Assembly (NCBI GenBank): GCA_046262355.1
Contig: JBHEMX010000056.1
Location: 1 to 59,471, forward strand
Source of the DNA: DATADD01 sp046262355
Lineage (GTDB): Bacteria > Actinomycetota > CADDZG01 > WHSQ01
Direction: 5' to 3'
Length of the DNA stretch: 59,471 bases
The translations under genes and the position numbers were made by a program. Each line of letters opens with the position of its first letter. The first letter of the stretch is position 1. Below the pieces are notes generated by a model. That model saw nothing but the letters and a program-made list of their open reading frames with translations, was not told the origin of the DNA and did not search any database. Below, one piece after another: positions 34,303-42,939 of this stretch.

Positions 34303-35340
34303 TCAGCGCAGCCAGGTCTTGACAATCGCCTTCGAGAAGCCCCACGCGTAGCGCAAAGTGGTCGGCTTCTTCGTGGCGCCCGAGGCTCGCCGGCGCAGTG
34401 TGATCGGCACCTCCGTCACTCTGAAGCCCTTGCGCGCCGCGTCGAGGATCACCTCTGAGACGTAGAACTGATCCTGACGCAGGTCGAGGCGCCGCAGTGC
34501 CTCTGCCGATATCGCCCGATAGCCGGTCGATGGGTCCGTGATCCGCGTGCGACCGAGCGTGCTCAGCAGCGACGCGAACAAGATCACGCCGTACCTGCGA
34601 GCCTTGGATTCGACCTCGAACGAGCCCAGCACCCGCGAGCCCTGAACCATGTCGGCGCGTCCGGACAGAATCGGTTCGACGAGACGGTCCATCTCCTTGG
34701 GATCGTGCTGCCCGTCCCCGTCGATCGTGACCACGCAGCGCGCGCCGTAGCGCAACGCCGCCTGGTACCCGAGTCGAACGGCGGCGCCGGAGCCGCGTCT
34801 CAGGTCCCGCCGGATCACGATCGCGCCGAGCCGGCGCGCCGCGGCCTCGGTTGCGTCGGTGCAGCCGTCCGCGATGACGATCGGCACGACCGGAAGCTCG
34901 CCGGCATCGGTCGGCATCTCGCCGAGGACCGCGGGAAGGTTGTCACCCTCGTTGTACGCGGGGATGACGACGGCACAGGTTCCGAGGATCGGCGGGTGCT
35001 GCTCCTCCTCGAGCCGCCTGAAGGCCATGTAGTCGACGAGGTCACCGACCTCGTTGGAGAGCTGGTCGTCGCGCACGAAGCTGCGGAACACCAGCGCGAG
35101 CGTGAACAGGTTCGAGATGACCAGGAGACCGATGATCCTGCGCTCGTCGCCGGGCTCGAAGCCGAGGGCCGACAGCAGCGGGTCGAGGAGGTCGGGCGCG
35201 ACCGCCGCGATCGAGAGACCGCCGGCCACGATGAATACGGCGAGCGACTCCCCGCGCCGGAGTTGCCCGTGTCGGTAGCGAACGACGGCGAAGGCCACCA
35301 GGGCCAGAGCGATCGCCGCACCCAGCAGTCTCAGGCCCAT
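34303..35340 (-). CDS. DUF2304 - family 2 glycosyltransferase fusion (polyprenyl-phosphate sugar transferase-like)
   Basis: A 345-residue protein. Residues 1-115 are a DUF2304 membrane domain with three hydrophobic helices, and residues 120-345 a GT-A glycosyltransferase of the DPM1/ArnC type: VVIPAYNEGDNLPAVL, ADGCTDAT, VVTIDGDGQHDPKEM (metal-binding DxD) and STGYRAIS. Such enzymes transfer mannose or glucose from a nucleotide onto polyprenyl phosphate at the cytoplasmic face. DUF2304 normally occurs as a separate neighbouring gene; here both are one chain. The gene is divergent from the kinase island, so the lipid-linked sugar may feed it, which is inference. Confidence 0.88.
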   Translation of the reverse strand: MGLRLLGAAIALALVAFAVVRYRHGQLRRGESLAVFIVAGGLSIAAVAPDLLDPLLSALGFEPGDERRIIGLLVISNLFTLALVFRSFVRDDQLSNEVGDLVDYMAFRRLEEEQHPPILGTCAVVIPAYNEGDNLPAVLGEMPTDAGELPVVPIVIADGCTDATEAAARRLGAIVIRRDLRRGSGAAVRLGYQAALRYGARCVVTIDGDGQHDPKEMDRLVEPILSGRADMVQGSRVLGSFEVESKARRYGVILFASLLSTLGRTRITDPSTGYRAISAEALRRLDLRQDQFYVSEVILDAARKGFRVTEVPITLRRRASGATKKPTTLRYAWGFSKAIVKTWLR

Positions 35341-35586
35341 GGCCGGAAGCTATCACCCTGGTGTGGGGCCCCGGGCGGCGCCTGCGACCGGCTCGATCGG
35401 GACCCGCCGGGCACCGATCTGGACCTGGGTACTAGAGCGAGCAGCGGGACTCTGCCTAAGATGAGCGGATCACGCGGGAAGAGAGGGCCGAACGCCGGGG
35501 TCCCAGACCCACCGGCGCCCGGGGCCTTCCCGCTATGGAGTGGGCGAAGGAGCGTGGTGGGGACTTCCGGCGGGACAGGATCTGGG

Positions 35587-36657
35587 GTGCAGCGCTTCAG
35601 GGAGAGCCGCATCGCGCAGGTGATGACGTCCTCGAAGATCGGCGAGCATCCGACCGCGTTGTTCACGACGGGTCTTCCGATCCTGGAGGTCGCGCTGAAC
35701 GTAGAGGTGATGACCGACAACCTGCGTCCGCTGCTGTCCTTCGACGGCGCCGACAGCCCGCACGTCACCCACGCCAATCTCCTCGCCTACAAGCAGGGCA
35801 ATCGCGGCATCATCCACTACGACGTTACCGGAGCCCCGCAGGAGGCCGGCGTCGTGCTCGGCAAGCTCTATCCGGATCCCGCACGAGCGGCGCGCGTCTA
35901 CGGGATCATGCGATCCCTGTGGGACGACGTCTACTCGGGCTTGGATGCGCTCGAGGTCCCGCGGCCCCTCGGATGCATCCCCGAGCTCGCGATGCTCGTC
36001 TCCCTTCCGATGCCGGGCCAGCCTCTCGACGCGGCCTTGCGAGACGGCCGCGGGACCCACCTCATGGAGCTCACGGCGAGCTGGCTCCACGGTCTCCACC
36101 ACTCGGCGATCCTGCCCAACAAGCGCCTGGACATCGGCACGGAGCTGGTCAATCTGCAAGCGTGGGCTGCGCTCGTGGGCCACCGCTGTCCCGCCTCGAC
36201 CGAGCAGGCGCGCACGCTGGCGGGGCTGCTCGCGGAGCTCGCCGGGGGACTCCGGCTCGAGGCCCGCTCGCCGATCCACAAGGACTTCCACTACCAGCAC
36301 ATCTTCGTGGACGGGACGCTCGGCGTGATCGATTTCGACGAGGTCCGGCTGGGCGATCCCAACTTCGACCTGGCCCACTTCTGTGCTCACCTCTACCTGC
36401 TCGGATGCCGCACGCCCGAGGTGCCGGCGGAGGCGTTCGCCCGCCTCCAGGATGACTTCCTTGCCGCCTACGCGCGGCGGGGGGCGTGGAGGAAGGACGA
36501 CCGTTTCCGGTTCTTCTACGCCTACACCGCTCTCAAGCTGGCCAAGCAGATCTGCACGACCCGCGGCGTGAGGCCTCGGCCCGACGGAGAGGAACGGACG
36601 CGGCAGGCCCGCCTGGTCCTCGACGAGGGCATCGCCGTCCTCCGAGAGGCGTCCTAG
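35587..36657 (+). CDS. APH-fold small-molecule kinase 1 (first gene of the kinase island)
   Basis: A 356-residue protein of the aminoglycoside-phosphotransferase/maltokinase fold. The N-lobe has YKQGNRGIIHYDV near 69-80 and the likely ATP-binding Lys in LGKLY at 93. The catalytic loop HKDFHYQH is at 231-238 and the metal-binding DFDE at 249-252, so it looks active. Resistance to aminoglycosides is not implied; the family phosphorylates many hydroxylated metabolites. It has only one clear N-lobe motif, unlike the next paralogs. GTG 35587 follows AGGA; an upstream ATG at 35461 would add a low-complexity leader. Its stop directly abuts the next ATG. Confidence 0.8.
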   Translation: MQRFRESRIAQVMTSSKIGEHPTALFTTGLPILEVALNVEVMTDNLRPLLSFDGADSPHVTHANLLAYKQGNRGIIHYDVTGAPQEAGVVLGKLYPDPARAARVYGIMRSLWDDVYSGLDALEVPRPLGCIPELAMLVSLPMPGQPLDAALRDGRGTHLMELTASWLHGLHHSAILPNKRLDIGTELVNLQAWAALVGHRCPASTEQARTLAGLLAELAGGLRLEARSPIHKDFHYQHIFVDGTLGVIDFDEVRLGDPNFDLAHFCAHLYLLGCRTPEVPAEAFARLQDDFLAAYARRGAWRKDDRFRFFYAYTALKLAKQICTTRGVRPRPDGEERTRQARLVLDEGIAVLREAS

Positions 36658-37962
36658 ATGGATGTGCCCCCCGAGCTCTCCGACGCGATGTCGGTCGCCT
36701 ACATCGTGCGCAGCTATCCGCGTTTGAGCCAGACGTTCATCCTCGGCGAGGTGCTGATGCTCGAGCGGCTCGGCGTGCGCATCCGCCTCTTCAGCCTGAC
36801 CAACCCGCACGAGCCGGTGCGCCAGAAAGAGGTGGCGGACGTCAAGGCGCGCACGAGCTACCTGGAGGACGCCGTCGGGCGGGCTCCGTGGAAGATCGCG
36901 TGGGAGCAGGTCTGCGTGGCGTCGGCGACGCCACTTCGATACCTGCGCGCATTCCGCTGCGTGCTCTCCGACATCGACCACGATGCCGGATACGCGTCGT
37001 CCACGCGCTACGAGTGCTTCCTTTATGCGGTCCACCTGGCGCGCACCTTGAGGCGTGAGAGACGCGCCGGGCACGCGGATGTGGATCATCTCCATGCCCA
37101 CTTCGCCCACGATCCGACGCTGGTCGCGCTTCTCACCCACCTGCTTACCGGCATCCCCTACAGCTTCACCGCACATGCGCGCGACCTCTATCAGGTGCGC
37201 CCAGCCACGCTCGTCCGGCGCGCTCATCGAGCGGTCGCCGTGATCACCTGCTGCCGGGCGAACAGCGAGTACCTCGAGGGCGCCTTGCCGCCGCACCTCG
37301 CGGCCAAGGTGCGGCTGGTTCACCACGGTGTGGACGGCCGGACGTTTCATCCCCGCCCGCGTGCAGGGCCCGCGCGCGAGCCGCTGCTGATCATGGCGGT
37401 CGGCCGGCTCGTCGAGAAGAAGGGCTTCGCCGATCTGGTAGGCGCCTGCAAGGTGCTGGCCGACGAAGGGCGAAGCTTCGACTGCGTGATCTACGGCAAC
37501 GGGCCGCAGACGAGCTATCTGAGTCATCTCGTCGCGCGCCTGCATCTGCAGGATCGGGTGAGCCTTCCGGGGCCGTGCCCGAGAGACCGGCTGGTGCCGA
37601 TCTATCAGCGCGCCGACATCTTTGCCCTCACTCCGTTCGTCACCCCCGAGGGGGACCGCGACGGGATCCCCAACGCGCTGCTGGAGGCGATGGCATGTGG
37701 GCTTCCGGTCGTGACCTCGGGGGCGGGAGGCATCCGGGAGCTGGTCACGGACGGCGTCAACGGCCTGATCGTCAAGTCGCGCGACGCGGAGGCCATAGCG
37801 ACGACGCTGGCCGCGCTCCTCGACGACGCGCCGCTGCGTGAGCGGCTCGGGTCGGCCGCGCGCCGGACGGTCGTCGAGCGCTTCGACGCCTTCGAGCACG
37901 TCGAGGAGCTGGCTGCGTTGTTCCGTTCGGTCCGGGGGGAGCCATGTCTGCAGGTGGCGTGA
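36658..37962 (+). CDS. Family 4 glycosyltransferase
   Basis: A 434-residue GT-B retaining glycosyltransferase, similar to WcaL/colanic-acid type enzymes. The N-domain starts with VAYIVRSYPRLSQTFILGEV, the donor-site segments are HHGVDGRTFHP and VGRLVEKKGF, and the EX7E motif lies in NALLEAMACGLPVVTSGAGGIREL. It should add a hexose from a nucleotide sugar to a lipid-linked or small-molecule acceptor. It starts immediately after the first APH-like kinase and overlaps the second by 19 bases, so sugar transfer and phosphorylation are probably steps of one pathway. Confidence 0.9.
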   Translation: MDVPPELSDAMSVAYIVRSYPRLSQTFILGEVLMLERLGVRIRLFSLTNPHEPVRQKEVADVKARTSYLEDAVGRAPWKIAWEQVCVASATPLRYLRAFRCVLSDIDHDAGYASSTRYECFLYAVHLARTLRRERRAGHADVDHLHAHFAHDPTLVALLTHLLTGIPYSFTAHARDLYQVRPATLVRRAHRAVAVITCCRANSEYLEGALPPHLAAKVRLVHHGVDGRTFHPRPRAGPAREPLLIMAVGRLVEKKGFADLVGACKVLADEGRSFDCVIYGNGPQTSYLSHLVARLHLQDRVSLPGPCPRDRLVPIYQRADIFALTPFVTPEGDRDGIPNALLEAMACGLPVVTSGAGGIRELVTDGVNGLIVKSRDAEAIATTLAALLDDAPLRERLGSAARRTVVERFDAFEHVEELAALFRSVRGEPCLQVA

Positions 37963-39338
37963 GCGCTCCCGGGACGATCCAGGAGCCGGAGGCGCGCGCC
38001 CTCGACGTCGCTCTGAGCCCGTCGGAGATGGGTCCACGGCTCGTGGAGGCCCTGGGGACGGCCCTGGTCTTCACCGAAGACCATGCCCGTCCGACCCGGG
38101 CGCCCGCCTGCCAGATCCTCGATGTGAAGTATTCCCCGGGAGCTCGCTGCACGATCCTGTACCAGGTGGGACGTCACATGGTCTTGGGGACCCTGGGGTG
38201 GCGCAGCGGCTCCCAACCGCACTCGGGCGACTCCGTGACCGTGCCGGAGCTGGGCATGGAGGTGCGCGTCTTTCCCGACGATCCGGCTCTCCCCGGTCTC
38301 GCCGCTGCGCTCGACGAACGGCACATGATGGCGCTGCTCAACGACGGCCTCGCGGAGTACCGCGCAAGGGACGAGCGGGTCGTGCACGTCAGGGCCGAGC
38401 CCATCCGCTATCGCCCCGATCGGCGCTGCACCGTTCGACTCGATCTGTGGGTGCGCGGACCCGGTGGCGCCGTCGAGCGCCGGAGGATGTTCGGCAAGGT
38501 CTACCATGACCTCGACAAAGCGACCTCGGTGTTCGATGAGATGGCGACGATGGCCCGCCTGGAAGCCGTGCGCACCGGCGGCTTCTCGGTCGTGGCTCCT
38601 GCCGGATTTCTCCCGGACATCCCCATGGTGCTCCAGGAACCGGCGCGAGGGATCTCGCTCGAGAGGTTCCTCCCGGGCCCTGAGGGGAGGTTCGCAAAGC
38701 TCGATCCCCGCGGTCGTGACGGCCTCACGCGCGCAGCCGGCGCGCTCGCCGCGCTGCACGGCTCAGGGTTCGTCTCAGACCGCATTCGACCGGTGTCGAG
38801 CGAGCTCAAGAAGATGGGCCGGCGCGCCGAGTCGGTGGGGCTCGCCTCGCCGCTCGTGGCCGACGGCATGGAACGCCTCTTGGACGAGCTCTCGGCGCGC
38901 CTCGAGAGCCTCTCCGGATGGGGCGCGCGCGACACCGTGGTGCATGGAGACTGCAAGGCAAGTCAGTTCCTCATGGATGGTGACACCGTGACCCTGCTGG
39001 ACTTCGACCATTGCGGCATGGCGGACCCCGCCACCGATGTGGGCACCTTTCTGGCCACCTTCCGTCAGGGGCGGATCGCTCGTGAGCTCAAGGGCGACGG
39101 CTCCGCAACGCAGGACGGCTGGCTCGAGGAGCTGCAGATGCTCTTCCTCGATGGGTACTGTGCTGCGGCGGACCAAGGATCAGACTTCCGCGCGCGCAGC
39201 GCGTGGTACGACGCACAGGCACTGCTCCGTAAGGCTCAGCGCGCCTTCGCTCGTAGCACGCGTTCGCCGATGCCGGAGGCGCTGATCGAAGAGGGGCTGG
39301 CGGTGCTCGGCGCGCTGCCGGATCGGAGGCGACGATGA
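37944..39338 (+). CDS. APH-fold kinase 2 with duplicated N-lobe motif
   Basis: A 464-residue protein. The N-lobe motif YxPGxRC occurs twice: Y63-C69 (YSPGARC) and Y156-C162 (YRPDRRC). Only the second is followed by an ATP-binding-type Lys (FGK, K185). Between them is FPDDPALPGL (110-119). The C-lobe has HGD at 334-336 and the metal motif DFD at 353-355, both intact. It should transfer phosphate from ATP to an unknown small molecule. ATG 37944 has GGGGGGAG just upstream; its stop overlaps the ABC transporter start. Confidence 0.82.
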   Translation: MSAGGVSAPGTIQEPEARALDVALSPSEMGPRLVEALGTALVFTEDHARPTRAPACQILDVKYSPGARCTILYQVGRHMVLGTLGWRSGSQPHSGDSVTVPELGMEVRVFPDDPALPGLAAALDERHMMALLNDGLAEYRARDERVVHVRAEPIRYRPDRRCTVRLDLWVRGPGGAVERRRMFGKVYHDLDKATSVFDEMATMARLEAVRTGGFSVVAPAGFLPDIPMVLQEPARGISLERFLPGPEGRFAKLDPRGRDGLTRAAGALAALHGSGFVSDRIRPVSSELKKMGRRAESVGLASPLVADGMERLLDELSARLESLSGWGARDTVVHGDCKASQFLMDGDTVTLLDFDHCGMADPATDVGTFLATFRQGRIARELKGDGSATQDGWLEELQMLFLDGYCAAADQGSDFRARSAWYDAQALLRKAQRAFARSTRSPMPEALIEEGLAVLGALPDRRRR

Positions 39339-41434
39339 AGCTGTTGAACCGACGATCGAACGGGGACGCGGGCGCGTCCGCAGGGGCCGAGCGCGGCCCC
39401 GCGGCGGCCCCCGCCGGCGCGGCGCCGCCGCCGAGCAAGGGCGAGGGGCGGCGCGCCCTCCGCCTCCTGACACACTTCGCCAAGGGTCAGCGCAAGTGGT
39501 TCTGGCTCGCCTTCCTCATGCTCGTGGCGGAGGCCTTGACGGCGGTCTACGCGGTCAAGCCGCTGGCCTATCTGTTCGGCTACCTCACCAGAAGCGCGAA
39601 CGCCGACAACCCTCCACTGCTGTTCCAGCCGCTGCTCGACCTCTTGGGGGCCGCTCCCGGCCAGCGCACCCCGTTGATCGGCACGGTGGCGATCCTCACC
39701 GCGGGGATAGTCGTGCTCGCGATGCTCAACTCCTTTGCGGACTCGCTGGCCGAGATCTTCCTCGCGCGCGGCGGCCGCCTGTTGGGGATGTCGTTGCGCA
39801 CGACGCTTCACAATCACCTTCAGCGGCTGTCGCTCGCGTTCCACAACCGGAGTCGTACCGGCGACGTGCTGGCGAGGGTCACGAGCGACGTGGCCCAGGT
39901 CGAGGACTTCCTCACGGGCTCCGCCAGCGACGTGACGGGCAGCCTGCTCATCGTTCCCATCATCGTCGTAACCATCTTCATGACCTCGTGGCAGCTCGGT
40001 GTGGCCGCGATCGTCATCGTTCCCGTCGTCATGGTGATCTCGCGCTCCTTCTCGGGTCGCATCAAGGCCAGCGCCAAGCGGGAGCGCGCGCGCGAGGGGG
40101 ACCTCGCCTCCGCCGCCCAGGAGATGCTCACGTCGATCCGGGTCATCCAGACCTACGGCCGCGGGGGCGCCGAGCAGGAGCGTTTCTACGAGCAGAGCCG
40201 CAGGACGATGGAGGCGGCGCTGCGGACCGCGCGCCTCGAAGCCGGGTTCAGCTGGACGGTGAAGACGACGGAGGCATTGGCCATCTCGGGCATCCTCTGG
40301 GTCGGCGTCCTGCTGATCAGGCAACCGGGGCCGGAGACCACGGTGGACGACCTGATCCTCTTCCTCGGTCTGGTCGACCAGATGTTCAAGCCGACCCGCC
40401 GCATCATCAAGGAGTGGAGCCTCATCGGAAAGATCCTCGCCAGCGTCGAGCGCATCGCCGAGCTGCTCGACCGCAAGCCGGCGGTCGACGACCTTCCCGG
40501 CGCGGTGCCGGCGCCTCCGCTCAGAGGCCGCGTCGAGTTCCGTCGCATCAGCTTCGCCTATCAGATCGAGCCCCAGGATGGGTCTGGGCCGAGCTCGGGT
40601 GGCCAACCGGTCCGGCTGGCGCTTAACGACGTGAGTTTCCGGGCCGACCCGGGCGAGGTCGTCGCGCTGGTGGGGCCGAGTGGAGCGGGAAAGAGCACGG
40701 TGGCACAGCTCGTGCCGCGGCTCTATGACCCGCACGCGGGCGCGGTCCTGATCGACGGGCACGACATCCGGGAGTTCACGCTGGCGTCGCTTCGAGCGCA
40801 GATCAGCATGGTGCTGCAGGAGACGATCCTGTTCAGCGGCACGGTCGCCTACAACATCGCCTACGGCCGTCCGGAGGCCACGCGCGACGAGATCATCGCC
40901 GCCGCGATGAAGGCCAACGCCCACGACTTCATCGCGAAGATGCCGGATGGGTACGAAACCGAGCTCGGCGAGAGGGGCGGCAACCTCTCGGGTGGGCAAC
41001 GCCAACGCATCGCGATAGCGCGCGCGCTCGTGCGCAGCGCTCCGATCCTCATGCTCGACGAGCCCACCACGGGTCTCGATGCGGAGTCGACCGATCTGGT
41101 CCTGCAGGCTCTGCAGCGCCTGATGGCGGGCAAGACGACGATCATGATCTCTCACGACCTCAACCTCGTGCGGCCCGCCGACCGGATCCTGGTCATCCGC
41201 GACGGCCGGATCGAGCAGTCGGGCAGCCACGACCGGCTTCTCGCCGAGGGCGGTCTCTACGCCTCGCTCTACGCCCGCCAGTTCGGCGCCGCAGAGCCCC
41301 CCACGCCGCCGCCTCCACCACCCGACGAAGAGCAGCTCGACTCGGGCGAGGAGGTCTTCGAGACCCTGCTGCTCGAGGCCCTTCCGCTGCCGGCATCACG
41401 GGTCGCGGTCGAGAGCATCGTGCGCCCGCGATGA
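39335..41434 (+). CDS. ABC exporter, fused membrane and ATPase domains
   Basis: A 699-residue half-transporter of the MsbA/lipid-exporter type; two copies should form the exporter. After about 45 Ala/Pro-rich residues, six transmembrane helices lie in about 50-340. The ATPase part has Walker A GPSGAGKST, signature LSGGQRQR, Walker B ILMLDEP and the H-loop in ISHDL. The last 50 residues are Pro/Glu-rich. ATG 39335 has GGAGG five bases upstream and overlaps the kinase stop. Placed between two kinases and near a glycosyltransferase, it probably exports the modified product. Confidence 0.93.
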   Translation: MKLLNRRSNGDAGASAGAERGPAAAPAGAAPPPSKGEGRRALRLLTHFAKGQRKWFWLAFLMLVAEALTAVYAVKPLAYLFGYLTRSANADNPPLLFQPLLDLLGAAPGQRTPLIGTVAILTAGIVVLAMLNSFADSLAEIFLARGGRLLGMSLRTTLHNHLQRLSLAFHNRSRTGDVLARVTSDVAQVEDFLTGSASDVTGSLLIVPIIVVTIFMTSWQLGVAAIVIVPVVMVISRSFSGRIKASAKRERAREGDLASAAQEMLTSIRVIQTYGRGGAEQERFYEQSRRTMEAALRTARLEAGFSWTVKTTEALAISGILWVGVLLIRQPGPETTVDDLILFLGLVDQMFKPTRRIIKEWSLIGKILASVERIAELLDRKPAVDDLPGAVPAPPLRGRVEFRRISFAYQIEPQDGSGPSSGGQPVRLALNDVSFRADPGEVVALVGPSGAGKSTVAQLVPRLYDPHAGAVLIDGHDIREFTLASLRAQISMVLQETILFSGTVAYNIAYGRPEATRDEIIAAAMKANAHDFIAKMPDGYETELGERGGNLSGGQRQRIAIARALVRSAPILMLDEPTTGLDAESTDLVLQALQRLMAGKTTIMISHDLNLVRPADRILVIRDGRIEQSGSHDRLLAEGGLYASLYARQFGAAEPPTPPPPPPDEEQLDSGEEVFETLLLEALPLPASRVAVESIVRPR

Positions 41435-42933
41435 ACATGTCGGCCGGAGCGCGCGTCGGATCCCCGGTCCTCGACGACGGCGATCTCGATGCCCGGCGCT
41501 GCCCCGGCGTGCAGACGCGCTTTCGTGGACTGTCTCGGGCGCTGGATGCGGACGAGATGCGCTCGAGGCTGGAGGCGTCGCTGTTCGGCGAGAACGGGCG
41601 CCACGCCGTCGAGCGCTGCGCGCCGGGAAAGATACACCTGGGCCCGGACGACTGCGTGGTGCGCTACGAGCTCGAAGTGAGGCAGCGCGCGAGCGGGGCC
41701 AGGGCGCACGCGACGGTGAGCGGACGGCTCTTCGGGAGCCGCGCCGCCTGCCTTGCCCACATGGAGTCGCTGCAGGTCCTTGCGGCGCAGACCGAGGGCC
41801 GGCCGGAGATCGCCCCCTTCGAGGCCCCGATCGCGCTGCTCGAGCCACTCGACATGGCCGTGCAGGCGTTCCCCATAGATCCCGACCTGCCTGCGCTGGT
41901 CGAGGCGACCGACGGCGCACAGGGGGTCGATCTGATCCGACGCGTGCTACCCGCCTCTCAGGCGGGCGATGTTCACGTGGAGGGCTGCGACGTCACGGTG
42001 GCGCATTACCCGCGGCGCAACCGCTGCGTTCTGCGCTACGAGGTCCAGGGGCGCCGGCGCGACACCCACGAGCCGTGGAGCGCGGTCCTTTTCGGCAAGG
42101 TTTTCGCCCGCGGACAAGCCCCGGACAACGAGGAGGTCGCCGAGGCGTTGCGCCGGCATGTGATGGACGGGCCCGCATGGGTGACGATCCCCCGCTTCGC
42201 CGGCAAGGCTCCGGAGCTGCGGCTCTCGCTTCTCGAAGCGATCCCCGGGGCGCCGAAGGTTGGTGATCTCGTCAAGGAGCGCGCCGGCCGAGAGGTCGCG
42301 AAGGGCCCCGGCGTCACGCTCGAGGAGGCGATCGAGCGCTGTGCCTCGATCGCGTCCCGACTGCACCGCTCGGGTTTGCGCGCGGCGCGCTTCCGTTCGC
42401 TCGAGGGCGAGCTGGCCGCTCTGCGCCGGGAGCTGTCCACTCTGCGACCAGTGTCCCCGCGACTCTGTGAGCTGCTCGAAGGCATCGTGGCTCAGCTTGC
42501 GCACGCGCCGAGGCCAAACCTCTCCTCTTCGGGCTGTTTCAGCCACGGTGACTACACACCTTCGCAGATCCTCTTCGATGGCTCGAGCGCCGGCATGGTC
42601 GATCTGGACGATCTCTGCGAGGCCGAGCCGGCGCTGGACCTCGGGCAGTTCCTTGCCTACCTCGAGGTCGCGGCGCGGAAGGTCGAAGGAGCGGCCGCCT
42701 CGGGACTGGGCGACAGGTTGCGCGACACGTTCCTCGACGGATATCTCTCTGTGCCGGGGAGCTCGGGCGCCGACCGATCGAGTCTGCCCGCCCGCGTCGC
42801 GATATACGAGCGGGTCACATTGGTTCGGATGGCGATCCGAGGCTGGCGGCAGCTCAAGCCGGCCCGTGTGGCCCTCGCCCTGTCGGTGCTCCAGGACGCG
42901 CCGTGGTCGCAAAGGAGCGCACACTCGGCGTGA
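41431..42933 (+). CDS. APH-fold kinase 3 with duplicated N-lobe motif
   Basis: A 500-residue protein organised like kinase 2. A first degenerate N-lobe (GPDDCVVRYELEV, 71-83, no Lys) is followed by the linker motif FPIDPDLPAL (147-156). The second N-lobe is YPRRNRC (193-199) with Lys223 in FGKVF. The catalytic loop is HGD at 372-374 and the metal motif DLDD at 391-394, both intact. ATG overlaps the ABC transporter stop (ATGA). Substrate unknown; distinct from kinase 2 in most of its length, so probably a different acceptor. Confidence 0.8.
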   Translation: MNMSAGARVGSPVLDDGDLDARRCPGVQTRFRGLSRALDADEMRSRLEASLFGENGRHAVERCAPGKIHLGPDDCVVRYELEVRQRASGARAHATVSGRLFGSRAACLAHMESLQVLAAQTEGRPEIAPFEAPIALLEPLDMAVQAFPIDPDLPALVEATDGAQGVDLIRRVLPASQAGDVHVEGCDVTVAHYPRRNRCVLRYEVQGRRRDTHEPWSAVLFGKVFARGQAPDNEEVAEALRRHVMDGPAWVTIPRFAGKAPELRLSLLEAIPGAPKVGDLVKERAGREVAKGPGVTLEEAIERCASIASRLHRSGLRAARFRSLEGELAALRRELSTLRPVSPRLCELLEGIVAQLAHAPRPNLSSSGCFSHGDYTPSQILFDGSSAGMVDLDDLCEAEPALDLGQFLAYLEVAARKVEGAAASGLGDRLRDTFLDGYLSVPGSSGADRSSLPARVAIYERVTLVRMAIRGWRQLKPARVALALSVLQDAPWSQRSAHSA

Positions 42934-42939
42934 TCGGTC

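Noticed and set aside
35533..41230. Long minus-strand frames opposite the kinase operon
   Set aside because: Same codon-bias shadow effect; composition is low-complexity Arg/Glu/His/Asp and no ribosome binding sites fit.
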